A program made the translations under genes and the position numbers. The notes under the pieces are model-generated. The model ran no database searches, was not told where the DNA came from, and saw nothing but the letters and a program-made list of their open reading frames with translations. Positions 35,954 through 44,656 of a stretch of DNA of 64,000 nt are shown piece by piece. How positions within the stretch are numbered: the first letter of the stretch is position 1; each line of letters begins with the position of its first letter. This stretch comes from Cernens ardua (lineage in GTDB: Bacteria; Pseudomonadota; Gammaproteobacteria; Pseudomonadales; Halomonadaceae), in the NCBI RefSeq assembly GCF_051251085.1, contig NZ_JBPCZH010000001.1:744001-808000 (forward strand). Reading direction: 5' to 3'.

Positions 35954-37165
35954 ATGTCGAATATTTTGCTGGACCACTACACCACCGACTCATTTTATTT
36001 CAGTTCCCCTTCGCAGACGATTCTGACTCAACAGCATCTCGGCAAGGTGAATAGTCCCTTGTCTCAGGTTGATCAAACTATTGAAGAGCTCATCACCACC
36101 CACCATAAACAGGGCCATAAAGAGTTGATGATTGCCGGTGCATTTCCTTTTGATCAGGACGTTGCCGGCACGTTATTGGTGTCTGAATACAAGAAGGCTG
36201 AAGATATTGCCAAAAGACCCACTCAAAACAGGGCAGACAAAAAACCATTGATGGCGACATGCCCCAACGCGCTCATCAGCGTCCAGCCCCTGCCCGAAAA
36301 AGCCGATTATCTTCATCAGGTAGAAAAACTTCTAGCGATGTTCGCTCGGGGAGAAGTCGAGAAAGTGGTATTGGCACGCGCTATGGCGCTCACTTTTACC
36401 CATATGCCTGATCCAGGCGCATTACTTCGCTATTGGCAGCAACAGGAACCTAACGCCTTTATCTTTGCGATGCCCCTTCACGATAACGACGAACCTCACG
36501 TATTTTGTGGTGCCAGCCCAGAACTTCTGATACGGAAGGAAGGGCGCCATGTCACACTGAATCCACTGGCAGGTTCAACAGCAAGACACTCTACTCAGCA
36601 AGCGGATCAGGCCGCAGCAGCAGCACTCCTCACATCCAGAAAGGATCATCAGGAGCACGCCATCGTCGTTGAGGCCATTCGCCGCGCATTGGCGCCTTTC
36701 TGCACTGAACTGAATATTCCTGCAGCACCTGAGCTGCTGGCTACCAGCAAACTCTGGCATTTATCTACCGAAATCAAGGGGACGCTGCGTGATGAAAAAA
36801 CAAGCTCCCTGCAAATCGCACGCAGCCTCCACCCTACCCCAGCGATTTGTGGTGAGCCACGTGAAGCGGCCCGGAAGGCTATTCATCAACTGGAACCTTT
36901 CGAACGTGGTCTATTCTGCGGGCTGATCGGCTGGATGAAAGAAAACGGAGATGGTGAATGGGCAATTTCCCTACGTTGTGCGGATATAGCCGGCCAACGT
37001 GTCACCCTCTTTGCCGGTGCTGGCGTGATTGCCGGTTCGGACCCCTTGTCGGAATTCAATGAGACGGGTACCAAGCTCACGACACTATTGCCGGCGCTGG
37101 GTGTGGAGAGTGCAATGGCCTACCTCGATACGTCGTGGAGCCAGCTCCCGCAAATGGAGGCCTAA
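35954..37165 (+). CDS. entC: Isochorismate synthase EntC
   Basis: A 403-aa chorismate-utilising enzyme that converts chorismate to isochorismate, the first step towards 2,3-dihydroxybenzoate. Motifs seen are GEVEKVVLARAM (catalytic Lys region), FCGASPELLIRKEGRHVTLNPLAGS, the long-helix motif LWHLSTEIKGTL with metal Glu, HPTPAICGEPREAA, and GLFCGLIGWM...FAGAGVIAGSDP...E at the end. AGGA lies upstream of the ATG. There is a 103-nt gap after the ChaN/EreA-like gene without a terminator, and one base before entE, so it is in the same operon. Confidence 0.95.
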   Translation: MSNILLDHYTTDSFYFSSPSQTILTQQHLGKVNSPLSQVDQTIEELITTHHKQGHKELMIAGAFPFDQDVAGTLLVSEYKKAEDIAKRPTQNRADKKPLMATCPNALISVQPLPEKADYLHQVEKLLAMFARGEVEKVVLARAMALTFTHMPDPGALLRYWQQQEPNAFIFAMPLHDNDEPHVFCGASPELLIRKEGRHVTLNPLAGSTARHSTQQADQAAAAALLTSRKDHQEHAIVVEAIRRALAPFCTELNIPAAPELLATSKLWHLSTEIKGTLRDEKTSSLQIARSLHPTPAICGEPREAARKAIHQLEPFERGLFCGLIGWMKENGDGEWAISLRCADIAGQRVTLFAGAGVIAGSDPLSEFNETGTKLTTLLPALGVESAMAYLDTSWSQLPQMEA

Positions 37166-37166
37166 A

Positions 37167-38984
37167 ATGACCTTCAAACACTCACCATCATCGATCAATA
37201 ACTGGACTGAAGCGGAACTAAGCGCCCTGTGCCCGGACTGGCCCACATCCTATATAGATCACTATCAGGCATCTGGGCTTTGGCAAACCGATACCCTGTC
37301 AGACATGTTGGAAAGAAATGCACGTCTTACACCTGATGCCATTGCCTTGATCGCCAACAACCACCAGTGGAGTTATACCCAGCTGCAGGCACAAGTGGAA
37401 AGATATGCACAGGGCTTCAAGCAATTAGGCCTAAAACGTTACGACAGAGTCGTTTTGCAACTGCCCAATTGCGGTGAATTCATTGTTGCCCTTTTCGCCC
37501 TGTTGCGCATCAATGTCTTGCCCATCATGGCACTACCCGCTCACCGTTATCATGAAATACACCACTTCTGCGAATTCACGCGTGCCAAGGCCATCATCAC
37601 CCTAAAAAATGCGGATGGATTTGATTTTGAAGCCATGGCCCACTCAATAGCGGAATCCGTTCCCACGATTGAGCATGTTGTTATCTGTGACACTGCAGCA
37701 CCGGAGTCACGACACTCACTCACGTCTCAACACTCCATCCCCTTTGACGCGCTTGATATGCCATACAGTGATGCAATGTGCCTTCCGCCCATGCCCTGTG
37801 CAAGGGATCTCGCACTTTTCCAGCTCTCCGGCGGTACCACTGGCGTCTCCAAACTTATTCCACGACGACACGACAGCTATCTTTGCAGTGTCAGGGGTAG
37901 CAATCGGGTGTGTGACATCGCCCGCGATACCCGTTACCTCGTGGTGCTTCCAGCATCACACAACTTCGTCCTTAGCTCGCCGGGTATCCTGGGTGTTTTA
38001 CATGCCGGGGGAACTGTCGTCATGAGCACGTCTTCCTTACCCGAGGACTGTTTCAGGATGATCCAACAACATCAGATTACGCTAACGTCGTTAGTCCCTC
38101 CTCTGGCCCTGGCCTGGTTGAAATTTGCCGAACGATCAAATCCGGTTTCTGCACATGAAAGTACTTCATCACTACGTAGTACAGAGAGCCTTTCGCCAAA
38201 AGAGAGTCTGGCCTCACTCGGCTTGTTGCAAATCGGAGGCGCCCGCCTGGCCGAAGAGACAGCTCAACGCATTACAACGCAGCTGGACTGCCCATTACAG
38301 CAAGTCTTTGGAATGGCTGAAGGGCTGGTCAATTTCACACGGCAGGATGAGTCACTCCATCAAATCCACACCACCCAGGGGCAACCCATGTATCCCGCTC
38401 ATGATGAAATCAAAATTGTCGATGAGCGTGATATCCCCGTACCGGAAGGTGAAGTCGGTGAATTATTGACGCGTGGTCCCTACACCATACGCGGCTATTT
38501 TAATCATCCCAAAGCCAATGAGGGCTCATTTACAGCCGATGGCTTTTATCGAACCGGCGATCTGGTACTCATCAACGAAGAAGGCAATCTGGTCGTTAAA
38601 GGGCGCAAGAAAGAACAAATCAACCGTGGCGGTGAAAAGATCTCCATGGATGAAATCGAGAATATTCTATCCGCACATCCGGATGTCCATGATGCGGTCG
38701 TGGTAGGTATCGCCGATGCGTTACTGGGAGAACGCGCAGTCGCCTTTGTCATTCTGGCTAATACAGCAGGTACAGTTGAACCGCTGTTACTTTCACCAGC
38801 AGCACATGCCCAACACGTACAGAAGCTCATGCTATATCTGCGTCAACACGTAGCGGCCTTCAAGATTCCCGACAAGTTTCACTTCGTCAAAGAATTCCCA
38901 CTCAGTGGAATAGGTAAAAACAGCCGCAAGGTATTACGTGAACGACTAATAGAAGCAGCCTCAAAATCACCGGTTGCTCGTTAA
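37167..38984 (+). CDS. entE: 2,3-dihydroxybenzoate-AMP ligase EntE
   Basis: A 605-aa stand-alone adenylating enzyme that activates 2,3-dihydroxybenzoate and loads it on the EntB carrier. Motifs: LALFQLSGGTTGVSKLIPR (P-loop), QQVFGMAEGLVNFTRQD (aryl-acid pocket region), FYRTGDLV, KGRKKEQINRGGEKIS, and the catalytic Lys of LSGIGKNSRKVL. It is about 70 residues longer than E. coli EntE. Part of this is a Ser-rich insert at about residues 321-350, before GLLQIGGARL. The start is ATG at 37167 with GGAGG seven bases upstream and one base after the entC stop; the upstream open frame belongs to another frame of entC. Confidence 0.95.
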   Translation: MTFKHSPSSINNWTEAELSALCPDWPTSYIDHYQASGLWQTDTLSDMLERNARLTPDAIALIANNHQWSYTQLQAQVERYAQGFKQLGLKRYDRVVLQLPNCGEFIVALFALLRINVLPIMALPAHRYHEIHHFCEFTRAKAIITLKNADGFDFEAMAHSIAESVPTIEHVVICDTAAPESRHSLTSQHSIPFDALDMPYSDAMCLPPMPCARDLALFQLSGGTTGVSKLIPRRHDSYLCSVRGSNRVCDIARDTRYLVVLPASHNFVLSSPGILGVLHAGGTVVMSTSSLPEDCFRMIQQHQITLTSLVPPLALAWLKFAERSNPVSAHESTSSLRSTESLSPKESLASLGLLQIGGARLAEETAQRITTQLDCPLQQVFGMAEGLVNFTRQDESLHQIHTTQGQPMYPAHDEIKIVDERDIPVPEGEVGELLTRGPYTIRGYFNHPKANEGSFTADGFYRTGDLVLINEEGNLVVKGRKKEQINRGGEKISMDEIENILSAHPDVHDAVVVGIADALLGERAVAFVILANTAGTVEPLLLSPAAHAQHVQKLMLYLRQHVAAFKIPDKFHFVKEFPLSGIGKNSRKVLRERLIEAASKSPVAR

Positions 38985-39158
38985 TCTGGCTGTTCATGAA
39001 TGAATGTCGATCGAATATTACTGCCTAGCGTTTTTCCTGTTGATATTACTCATCAAGTAAGGACTTGAAAGAACCATGTGACGATATTTCAGAAGGTAAT
39101 GGCCCCATTATTCGACATTCTGTTACTCACTTTTCAACATTTTCTTCCAGGAACCACC

Positions 39159-40112
39159 ATGCCAACATCTTCCCATTGCGCCAAGACACCCTATGAATCA
39201 ACAGGTATTACTGCCATTGCAGCTTACCCGATGCCATCACAGGAACACATTCCAACCAGTCGTGTTAAGTGGATACCATCGCCTTCCCGCTGTGCGTTAC
39301 TCATTCACGACATGCAGCTCTTCTTCCTCAACAAATATGATCAACAACAAGCCCCTATTCCCCAACTGATTGATCATACGCGGATGATTCTGACACTGGC
39401 GCATTCGCTCCAGATACCCGTGTTCTACACTGCTCAGCCTCCTCAACAAACCGCGGCGGAACGCGGGTTATTGAATGATATGTGGGGAGCCGGTATTAAC
39501 CACTACCCGGAACAGGCCACTATTTGCGAACCACTGACCCCACAAAGTGGTGATCATGTATTGAAGAAATGGCGCTATAGCGCATTCAAACGTTCAGATT
39601 TTGAGGAACAACTCAAGCGTATGGGCCGAGACCAGCTATTGATCACCGGCATCTTTGCGCATATCGGCTGCATGGCGACCGCACTCGATGCGTTTATGCA
39701 GGATATTCAGCCCTTTTTCATCGCCGATGCATTGGCTGACTTTTCCCGCAAGGATCATGACATGGCACTTGAGCATGTAGCGAATCGCTGTGGGGTATGC
39801 CTGTCAACCACACAGGTAATCGATGCCCTGACAAATTTCTCTGTCGACAAGAAAGAAAAAAGGGATACGAACACACGAGCGATCGCGGAAATGGAACAAA
39901 AGGTAGCGGAATTATTCGGGCACCCCGTCAGTGAAATTCCCGAAAACGAAAACCTGAGTTGGCTGGGAATGGATTCCATTCGTCTGATGATGCTGGCAGA
40001 TCATCTTTCACAACAAGGTTATCACATTACCTTTGCTGACTTGGCTGAAACTCCCACGTTGATGCACTGGCGGCAGCTTGTTACACAGCATAATACGGCT
40101 GTAAATGCCTAA
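39159..40112 (+). CDS. entB: Isochorismatase / aryl carrier protein EntB
   Basis: A 317-aa bifunctional protein. The N-terminal domain hydrolyses isochorismate to 2,3-dihydro-2,3-dihydroxybenzoate (LLIHDMQLFFL with catalytic Asp, LKKWRYSAF with Lys, GIFAHIGCMATALDAF). The C-terminal aryl carrier domain (about 245-317) holds the arm attachment site LSWLGMDSIRLMM, to which the EntE product is transferred. It closely resembles E. coli EntB (285 aa), with about 20 extra N-terminal residues. The start chosen is ATG at 39159, seven bases after AGGA; an in-frame GTG 81 nt upstream gives a hydrophobic, unrelated extension. The spacer to entE is 174 nt. Confidence 0.95.
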   Translation: MPTSSHCAKTPYESTGITAIAAYPMPSQEHIPTSRVKWIPSPSRCALLIHDMQLFFLNKYDQQQAPIPQLIDHTRMILTLAHSLQIPVFYTAQPPQQTAAERGLLNDMWGAGINHYPEQATICEPLTPQSGDHVLKKWRYSAFKRSDFEEQLKRMGRDQLLITGIFAHIGCMATALDAFMQDIQPFFIADALADFSRKDHDMALEHVANRCGVCLSTTQVIDALTNFSVDKKEKRDTNTRAIAEMEQKVAELFGHPVSEIPENENLSWLGMDSIRLMMLADHLSQQGYHITFADLAETPTLMHWRQLVTQHNTAVNA

Positions 40113-40159
40113 ACAATCACAGGGAGTATGTCCATTTGAACGTACATGAGAAAACCGCC

Positions 40160-40939
40160 ATGTCAGAGTTCGATAACAAAATTGTTCTCATCACAGGTGC
40201 TGCTTCAGGTATTGGAAAAGCCCTGGTAACACGCATGATAGAACGGGGGGCACAAGTACTGGCATTGGATGAATCTGCAGAAAAACTTGCGCTGTTGCAG
40301 CAGGAAATGATTCATACCGTCATGTTGGAAACACATTGTGTGGATATTAAACATACGGAACAGATTGAAAATGTGTTGGATATCATTATTGAGAACTATG
40401 ACCATGTCGATCATTTCGTGAATGTGGCGGGCATCCTTGAAACAGATTATCTGGTAGATACCAGCGATGAACAATGGGAGCGCGTTTTCGCCGTCAACAC
40501 ATTCGGTGCGTTCAAAATGGCCCGATGTATCAGCCGTCTGATGATAGACCGAAAACAGGGCAACATGGTTTTTGTCAGCTCGAATGCCTCCAGTACACCG
40601 CGCATTAAAATGGGGGCCTATGCCGCATCCAAGGCGGCAACCACTCAAATGGCACGTTGCCTCGGGTTGGAGCTGGCACGATTCGGTATTCGCGTGAATG
40701 TGGTTTCCCCCGGCTCAACCGATACTCCCATGCAACACTCTTTCTGGCAAAATGCTCACGATGCCACTGCTGTTATTCAGGGTGATAACAGAGCCTTCCG
40801 AACAGGCATTCCCCTGGGGCGAATCGCTTCACCGGATGACGTGGCCGATGCCATTACCTTTTTGCTGTCTGAACAGGCAAAACATATCACGTTGCATGAT
40901 ATGCGGGTGGATGGCGGCGCCACCTTCGACATGCGATAA
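40160..40939 (+). CDS. entA: 2,3-dihydro-2,3-dihydroxybenzoate dehydrogenase EntA
   Basis: A 259-aa short-chain dehydrogenase that oxidises 2,3-dihydro-2,3-dihydroxybenzoate to 2,3-dihydroxybenzoate with NAD. The nucleotide motif TGAASGIG is at residues 13-20, then FVNVAGILE, the catalytic Ser in MVFVSSNASSTPR, and YAASK (Tyr and Lys). RVNVVSPGSTDTPM follows as in EntA. The start taken is ATG at 40160 (MSEFDNKIVLITG). A TTG at 40136, with a better AGGGAG nine bases upstream, would add eight residues and cannot be excluded. It is the last gene of the siderophore operon. Confidence 0.92.
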   Translation: MSEFDNKIVLITGAASGIGKALVTRMIERGAQVLALDESAEKLALLQQEMIHTVMLETHCVDIKHTEQIENVLDIIIENYDHVDHFVNVAGILETDYLVDTSDEQWERVFAVNTFGAFKMARCISRLMIDRKQGNMVFVSSNASSTPRIKMGAYAASKAATTQMARCLGLELARFGIRVNVVSPGSTDTPMQHSFWQNAHDATAVIQGDNRAFRTGIPLGRIASPDDVADAITFLLSEQAKHITLHDMRVDGGATFDMR

Positions 40940-40973
40940 AAAGAACCCCCTCTAGGCATAACACAGAGGGGGT
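40937..40973 (-). terminator. Terminator between entA and purA (clearest for purA)
   Basis: Perfect 9-bp stem ACCCCCTCT / AGAGGGGGT with an 11-nt loop. On the minus strand it is followed by TCTTTTT, so it terminates purA. On the plus strand it directly follows the entA stop but lacks a T run. Confidence 0.8.
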
Positions 40974-41049
40974 AACAGGTAAGCTGACCATGTGGGCGTA
41001 TTTACACGCCCAATTCAGACATGTTGGCTTATAGGCGACCAGGGCTATT

Positions 41050-42345
41050 TCAAGCCTTGAAAGGATCCTGAAGAATAATGGTTTCCGTGCGGTCTGGCCC
41101 AGTAGACACAATCGCAATGGGAACACCCACTTCTTCTTCCAGATACTTGATATAAGCTCGCGCGTTTTTCGGTAACTCATCAAGGCTTCTTGCGCCTACA
41201 GTCGACTCACGCCAACCCGGCAGATCATGATAGATCGGTTCGATCGCTTCATAGCCCTCGGCATCAATAGGGCTATCAATCATTTCACCCTCTTTCGAGC
41301 GATAGCCCACACATACACGTATGTTTTCCAACCCATCAAGCACATCAAGCTTGGTCAAGCACAGGCCGGAAATAGAGTTGATCAGTACAGAATGACGCAA
41401 GGCAACAGCATCAAACCAACCACAACGACGCGCACGCCCGGTATTGGAGCCGAATTCGTGACCACGTTCAGCCAGATGGCGGCCGAAATCATCGAACAGC
41501 TCAGTAGGGAATGGACCTGACCCAACACGAGTCGTGTAGGCCTTGGTTATCCCCAGAACATAATCCAGATACAGCGGTCCCACACCCGAACCTGTTGCTA
41601 CACCACCCGCCGTTGTATTTGAGCTGGTCACGTAGGGATAGGTACCGTGGTCGATATCCAATAGGGAACCCTGAGCGCCCTCGAAAAGAATATTTTTCCC
41701 TTCCTGATGAATTTTGTGCACCAGGCTCACTGTGTCACACACCATCGGCTTGAGTTCTTCAGCCATGCGCATGGTATCGTCGAGCACCTTCTGGAAATCG
41801 ATCGGTGGCTCATTATGGTAGTGCGTCAGGACAAAGTTATGGTAATCCAGCAATTCACCCAGTTTGCTGGCAAAACGCTCACGGTGGAAAATATCACCCA
41901 AACGAAGACTACGGCGTGCCACTTTATCTTCATAAGCAGGGCCGATACCCCTTCCCGTCGTACCGATTTTCGTCACACCGCGTGCCTTTTCGCGCGCCTG
42001 ATCAAGGGCAACGTGGTAAGGCAGGATCAGTGGGCATGCCAAAGACAGTTTGAGACGTTCGCGAACGGGTACACCGCTCTCTTCCAGCTCCGCCATTTCG
42101 CTCAATAGCGCTTCAGGAGAAAGTACAACACCATTGCCAATGATGCATGTCACATCAGGATGCAAAATACCGGAAGGGATCAGGCGGAGGATGGTTTTTT
42201 TACCATCTATCACCAATGTATGACCTGCATTGTGACCGCCCTGATAACGCACTACTGCCGCTACGGATTGGGTCAATAGGTCAACCACCTTTCCTTTCCC
42301 TTCGTCACCCCACTGGGTGCCGAGCACAACGACGTTCTTGCCCAT
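41050..42345 (-). CDS. purA: Adenylosuccinate synthetase PurA
   Basis: A 431-aa enzyme of AMP synthesis: IMP + Asp + GTP to adenylosuccinate. The phosphate-loop GTQWGDEGKGKVVDLL is at the N terminus, with the IMP and Mg residues in RYQGGHNAGHTL, TTGRGIGPAYEDKVAR, LFEGAQGSLLDIDHGTYPYVTSSNT, and the C-terminal GTP-binding end STGPDRTETI. The start ATG at 42345 has GAGG upstream and gives the standard length (E. coli 432 aa). It follows hisZ by 268 nt on the same strand, in the common gammaproteobacterial order hflC-hisZ-purA. Confidence 0.97.
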   Translation of the reverse strand: MGKNVVVLGTQWGDEGKGKVVDLLTQSVAAVVRYQGGHNAGHTLVIDGKKTILRLIPSGILHPDVTCIIGNGVVLSPEALLSEMAELEESGVPVRERLKLSLACPLILPYHVALDQAREKARGVTKIGTTGRGIGPAYEDKVARRSLRLGDIFHRERFASKLGELLDYHNFVLTHYHNEPPIDFQKVLDDTMRMAEELKPMVCDTVSLVHKIHQEGKNILFEGAQGSLLDIDHGTYPYVTSSNTTAGGVATGSGVGPLYLDYVLGITKAYTTRVGSGPFPTELFDDFGRHLAERGHEFGSNTGRARRCGWFDAVALRHSVLINSISGLCLTKLDVLDGLENIRVCVGYRSKEGEMIDSPIDAEGYEAIEPIYHDLPGWRESTVGARSLDELPKNARAYIKYLEEEVGVPIAIVSTGPDRTETIILQDPFKA

Positions 42346-42613
42346 GGATTTGCGCCTCTTTAAAACAACATAGCTGAAAACAATAGGTGGCAAACTCACA
42401 CCTGCCTTCTGCATACGACAGAAGGCACCAAAATCGCTGAGTGGCCCTGGATTACCCGCAAGCCACTTTTCTAGAGGATTGATTCATACAGCCAATCGAT
42501 CCGGACTGGACGCACACATCCTCACTGCGTTGCCCGCTTCATCCCTATCGCCACATGAGCGCTCCCGGCTCAGGGATTCTTTGGCTCAGGAACTGGGGAA
42601 ACGCAAGCACCCT

Positions 42614-43798
42614 CTAGTCGAGTGACTCAACCTGCCACTCGCCCTCTTTCTGTATCAATTGTCGATCACATTGGTGATCGCGAGGCCCTGTCGTCTGACC
42701 GGGCAAGAGCTGGATGACACGCTCACCCTGATCACGAAGCGCTTTGATGGCACTATCCAAAGCAGCATTCCCGGCGGGCTCCGCTACCCAGATGGCTGGT
42801 TTGACGGACGCTTTTTCTTCCAGACCAGCGAGCAGTTTCAGCTCCAGTGTACAACCCGTAGCAGGGCGTGAACGACCAAAATCCTTGCCGGTGTAGTCAT
42901 AACGCCCCCCCTTGGCTAGTGCTTGACCATAACCGGACACATACGCGGCAAAAACTATTCCCGTGTGATACTCATAGCCACGCAGCTCAGCCAAATCGAA
43001 GTACAGCGTTACCTGTGGATACTCGTCATTGATCCGTCGGGCCAGATAATCAAGCTGGTCCAACTGCTGGGAGATCTCATCAGGTAGATTCGGGAAAGCA
43101 TCACGCGCTTCCTGAAGTACATTGATGTCACCATGAAGGTGTGGCAGGCGAGAAAGGATATTCGCTACGTCTGGATCAATACCCGACTGCGCAAGTAACT
43201 CATCTATCTCGCTGTAGGCTTTACGCTCTATGGCCTCAAACAACGCCCGCTCATCAGAGGTATTCAAATGAGCCTGTTCGATCAGTACACGATAGATACC
43301 GATATGACCAAAAGCGAAGTGGACATCTTTCGCCCCGGCAAGGTGAAGGCTTTCCAGTGCCAGACGCACAATCTCAAGGTCCGCATCAATACCGCTATGG
43401 CCATATACTTCCAACCCGACCTGCATCGGGTTACGCCCCCCCTGATATTGGTCAGCTGTAGAACGCAAGGCATTAACGCAATAGCAAAGACGTGAAGGAC
43501 CTGCACCGTGAAGTGAATGCGCATCCATACGGGCAATCTGCGGTGTAGCATCCGCAGAAATCCCCAAAGTACGTCCACTCAATGGATCCGTCAGTTTAAA
43601 TGTCTGAAGCTCCAGATCCCCTCCAACACCTGTCAGTAGGGAATCCAGAAATTCGACCGGGGGAGGAACAACCAGCTCATATCCCCAGCGGTAATAAAGA
43701 TCCAGCAAGGCTCTGCGAAGAAACTCGACGCGCGCCGCTTGAGGCGGCAACACTTCATCAATGCCATCAGGCAGTAGCCAACGATCGGCCATGGTCAT
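42614..43798 (-). CDS. hisZ: ATP phosphoribosyltransferase regulatory subunit HisZ
   Basis: A 394-aa histidyl-tRNA synthetase paralogue that activates the short-form HisG in the first step of histidine synthesis. Class II synthetase motifs are present (LPDGIDEVLPPQAARVEFLRR, GYELVVPPPVEFLDSLL, TFKLTDPLSGRTLGISADATPQIAR, RLCYCVNALR, and motif YEYHTGIVFAAYV...GGRYD), but the C-terminal anticodon domain of true HisRS is missing, as expected for HisZ. Start at 43798 (MTMADRW) with AGGA nine bases upstream; an ATG two codons later is an alternative. Confidence 0.95.
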   Translation of the reverse strand: MTMADRWLLPDGIDEVLPPQAARVEFLRRALLDLYYRWGYELVVPPPVEFLDSLLTGVGGDLELQTFKLTDPLSGRTLGISADATPQIARMDAHSLHGAGPSRLCYCVNALRSTADQYQGGRNPMQVGLEVYGHSGIDADLEIVRLALESLHLAGAKDVHFAFGHIGIYRVLIEQAHLNTSDERALFEAIERKAYSEIDELLAQSGIDPDVANILSRLPHLHGDINVLQEARDAFPNLPDEISQQLDQLDYLARRINDEYPQVTLYFDLAELRGYEYHTGIVFAAYVSGYGQALAKGGRYDYTGKDFGRSRPATGCTLELKLLAGLEEKASVKPAIWVAEPAGNAALDSAIKALRDQGERVIQLLPGQTTGPRDHQCDRQLIQKEGEWQVESLD

Positions 43799-43903
43799 GT
43801 CTGAAAATCCTAATAGACACCCGTGAACGGATACGGTGTGTGTTTAATAGCCAACATGTGGCTATAACTTCCATAACAGTTATATCTATAACGACTGTAT
43901 CTT

Positions 43904-43959
43904 TAACTACGATAGTGTTAACTACTATAGTGTTAACTACTATAGTGTTAACTACTATG
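43904..43959. repeat. 15-bp tandem repeat, nearly four copies
   Basis: Unit TAACTACTATAGTGT: copy 1 at 43904 has G for T at one site, copies 2 (43919) and 3 (43934) are identical, and copy 4 (43949) is partial. Confidence 0.92.
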
Positions 43960-44430
43960 TCTTCAAGTACGCCGATTGCGGCGATATTGACAACGCCTAT
44001 ACCGACTCTGAAGACGATACAAACGATAGCCCATATAACGTCAACCACCACGTGAGTATCGAATTACGATACTTATCCCGCCTTTAGCAGTTGAAGGCCA
44101 ACGCTGAAATCCTGCAACACATACCGTTGGAGTACTCACAGTCAAGAGTACCTGCAACGAAAGGAAAAGGATCACACGCAGCCAGAATTCGTTGGCGCAA
44201 TGAAGTACTATTTTGTACAAAGAGCCATTTGCAACGGCCAAAAGATATTTTCATTCGCCCACAAAAAAACCGGGTCGCCCCAGTTTGACGTATTCTACCA
44301 TGCTCAAGTGGATGTAACATAGCCTACTCAATACACTGTGCCAAAGCGCAATTTTATGCGTTCTTCAGGGATTTATACCGCCCCTGAATCTTCGTTCGTG
44401 TCATATACACGGCCACTTGGCACTTTTGAC

Positions 44431-44462
44431 TAGCCAACTAGCCAACTAGCCAACTAGCCAAC
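44431..44462. repeat. 8-bp tandem repeat, four perfect copies
   Basis: TAGCCAAC is repeated four times without change, which suggests a recent expansion or a slippage-prone tract. Confidence 0.93.
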
Positions 44463-44607
44463 GAGTTTGCTTGCTCACTTTTTGATGCAAACCCTGGTAG
44501 CTGAATATCAACACGTTAGCGCGATAAGTATGGTGATATCACAATGCTCAGGCTACGCATGTTAAATCTACGAAAGGTCGACAAACAAGTTGCCCTACCA
44601 AATCAAT

Positions 44608-44644
44608 CCAAGTGCACCTTTACTGATATTCAGGGTGCACTTGG
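44608..44644 (-). terminator. Long stem-loop just downstream of hflC
   Basis: Perfect 11-bp arms CCAAGTGCACC and GGTGCACTTGG with a 15-nt loop, 13 nt beyond the hflC stop on the minus strand. The downstream bases are not a clean T run, so this is a probable 3'-end structure rather than a certain terminator. Confidence 0.55.
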
Positions 44645-44656
44645 AAGGTTCCGTAC

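Larger units (their letters stand above)
43799..44607. other. Repeat-bearing spacer between hflC and hisZ
   Basis: About 800 nt without a supported gene between genes that are normally close together. It contains the 15-bp array 43904-43959 and the 8-bp array 44431-44462. Open frames that cross the repeats encode only repeated valine/threonine strings and have no ribosome-binding site. Confidence 0.6.

Noticed and set aside
43600..44055. Frames running through the 15-bp array near hisZ
   Set aside because: The apparent proteins are repeated Val/Thr/Ile strings produced by the tandem repeat, overlapping the hisZ gene.
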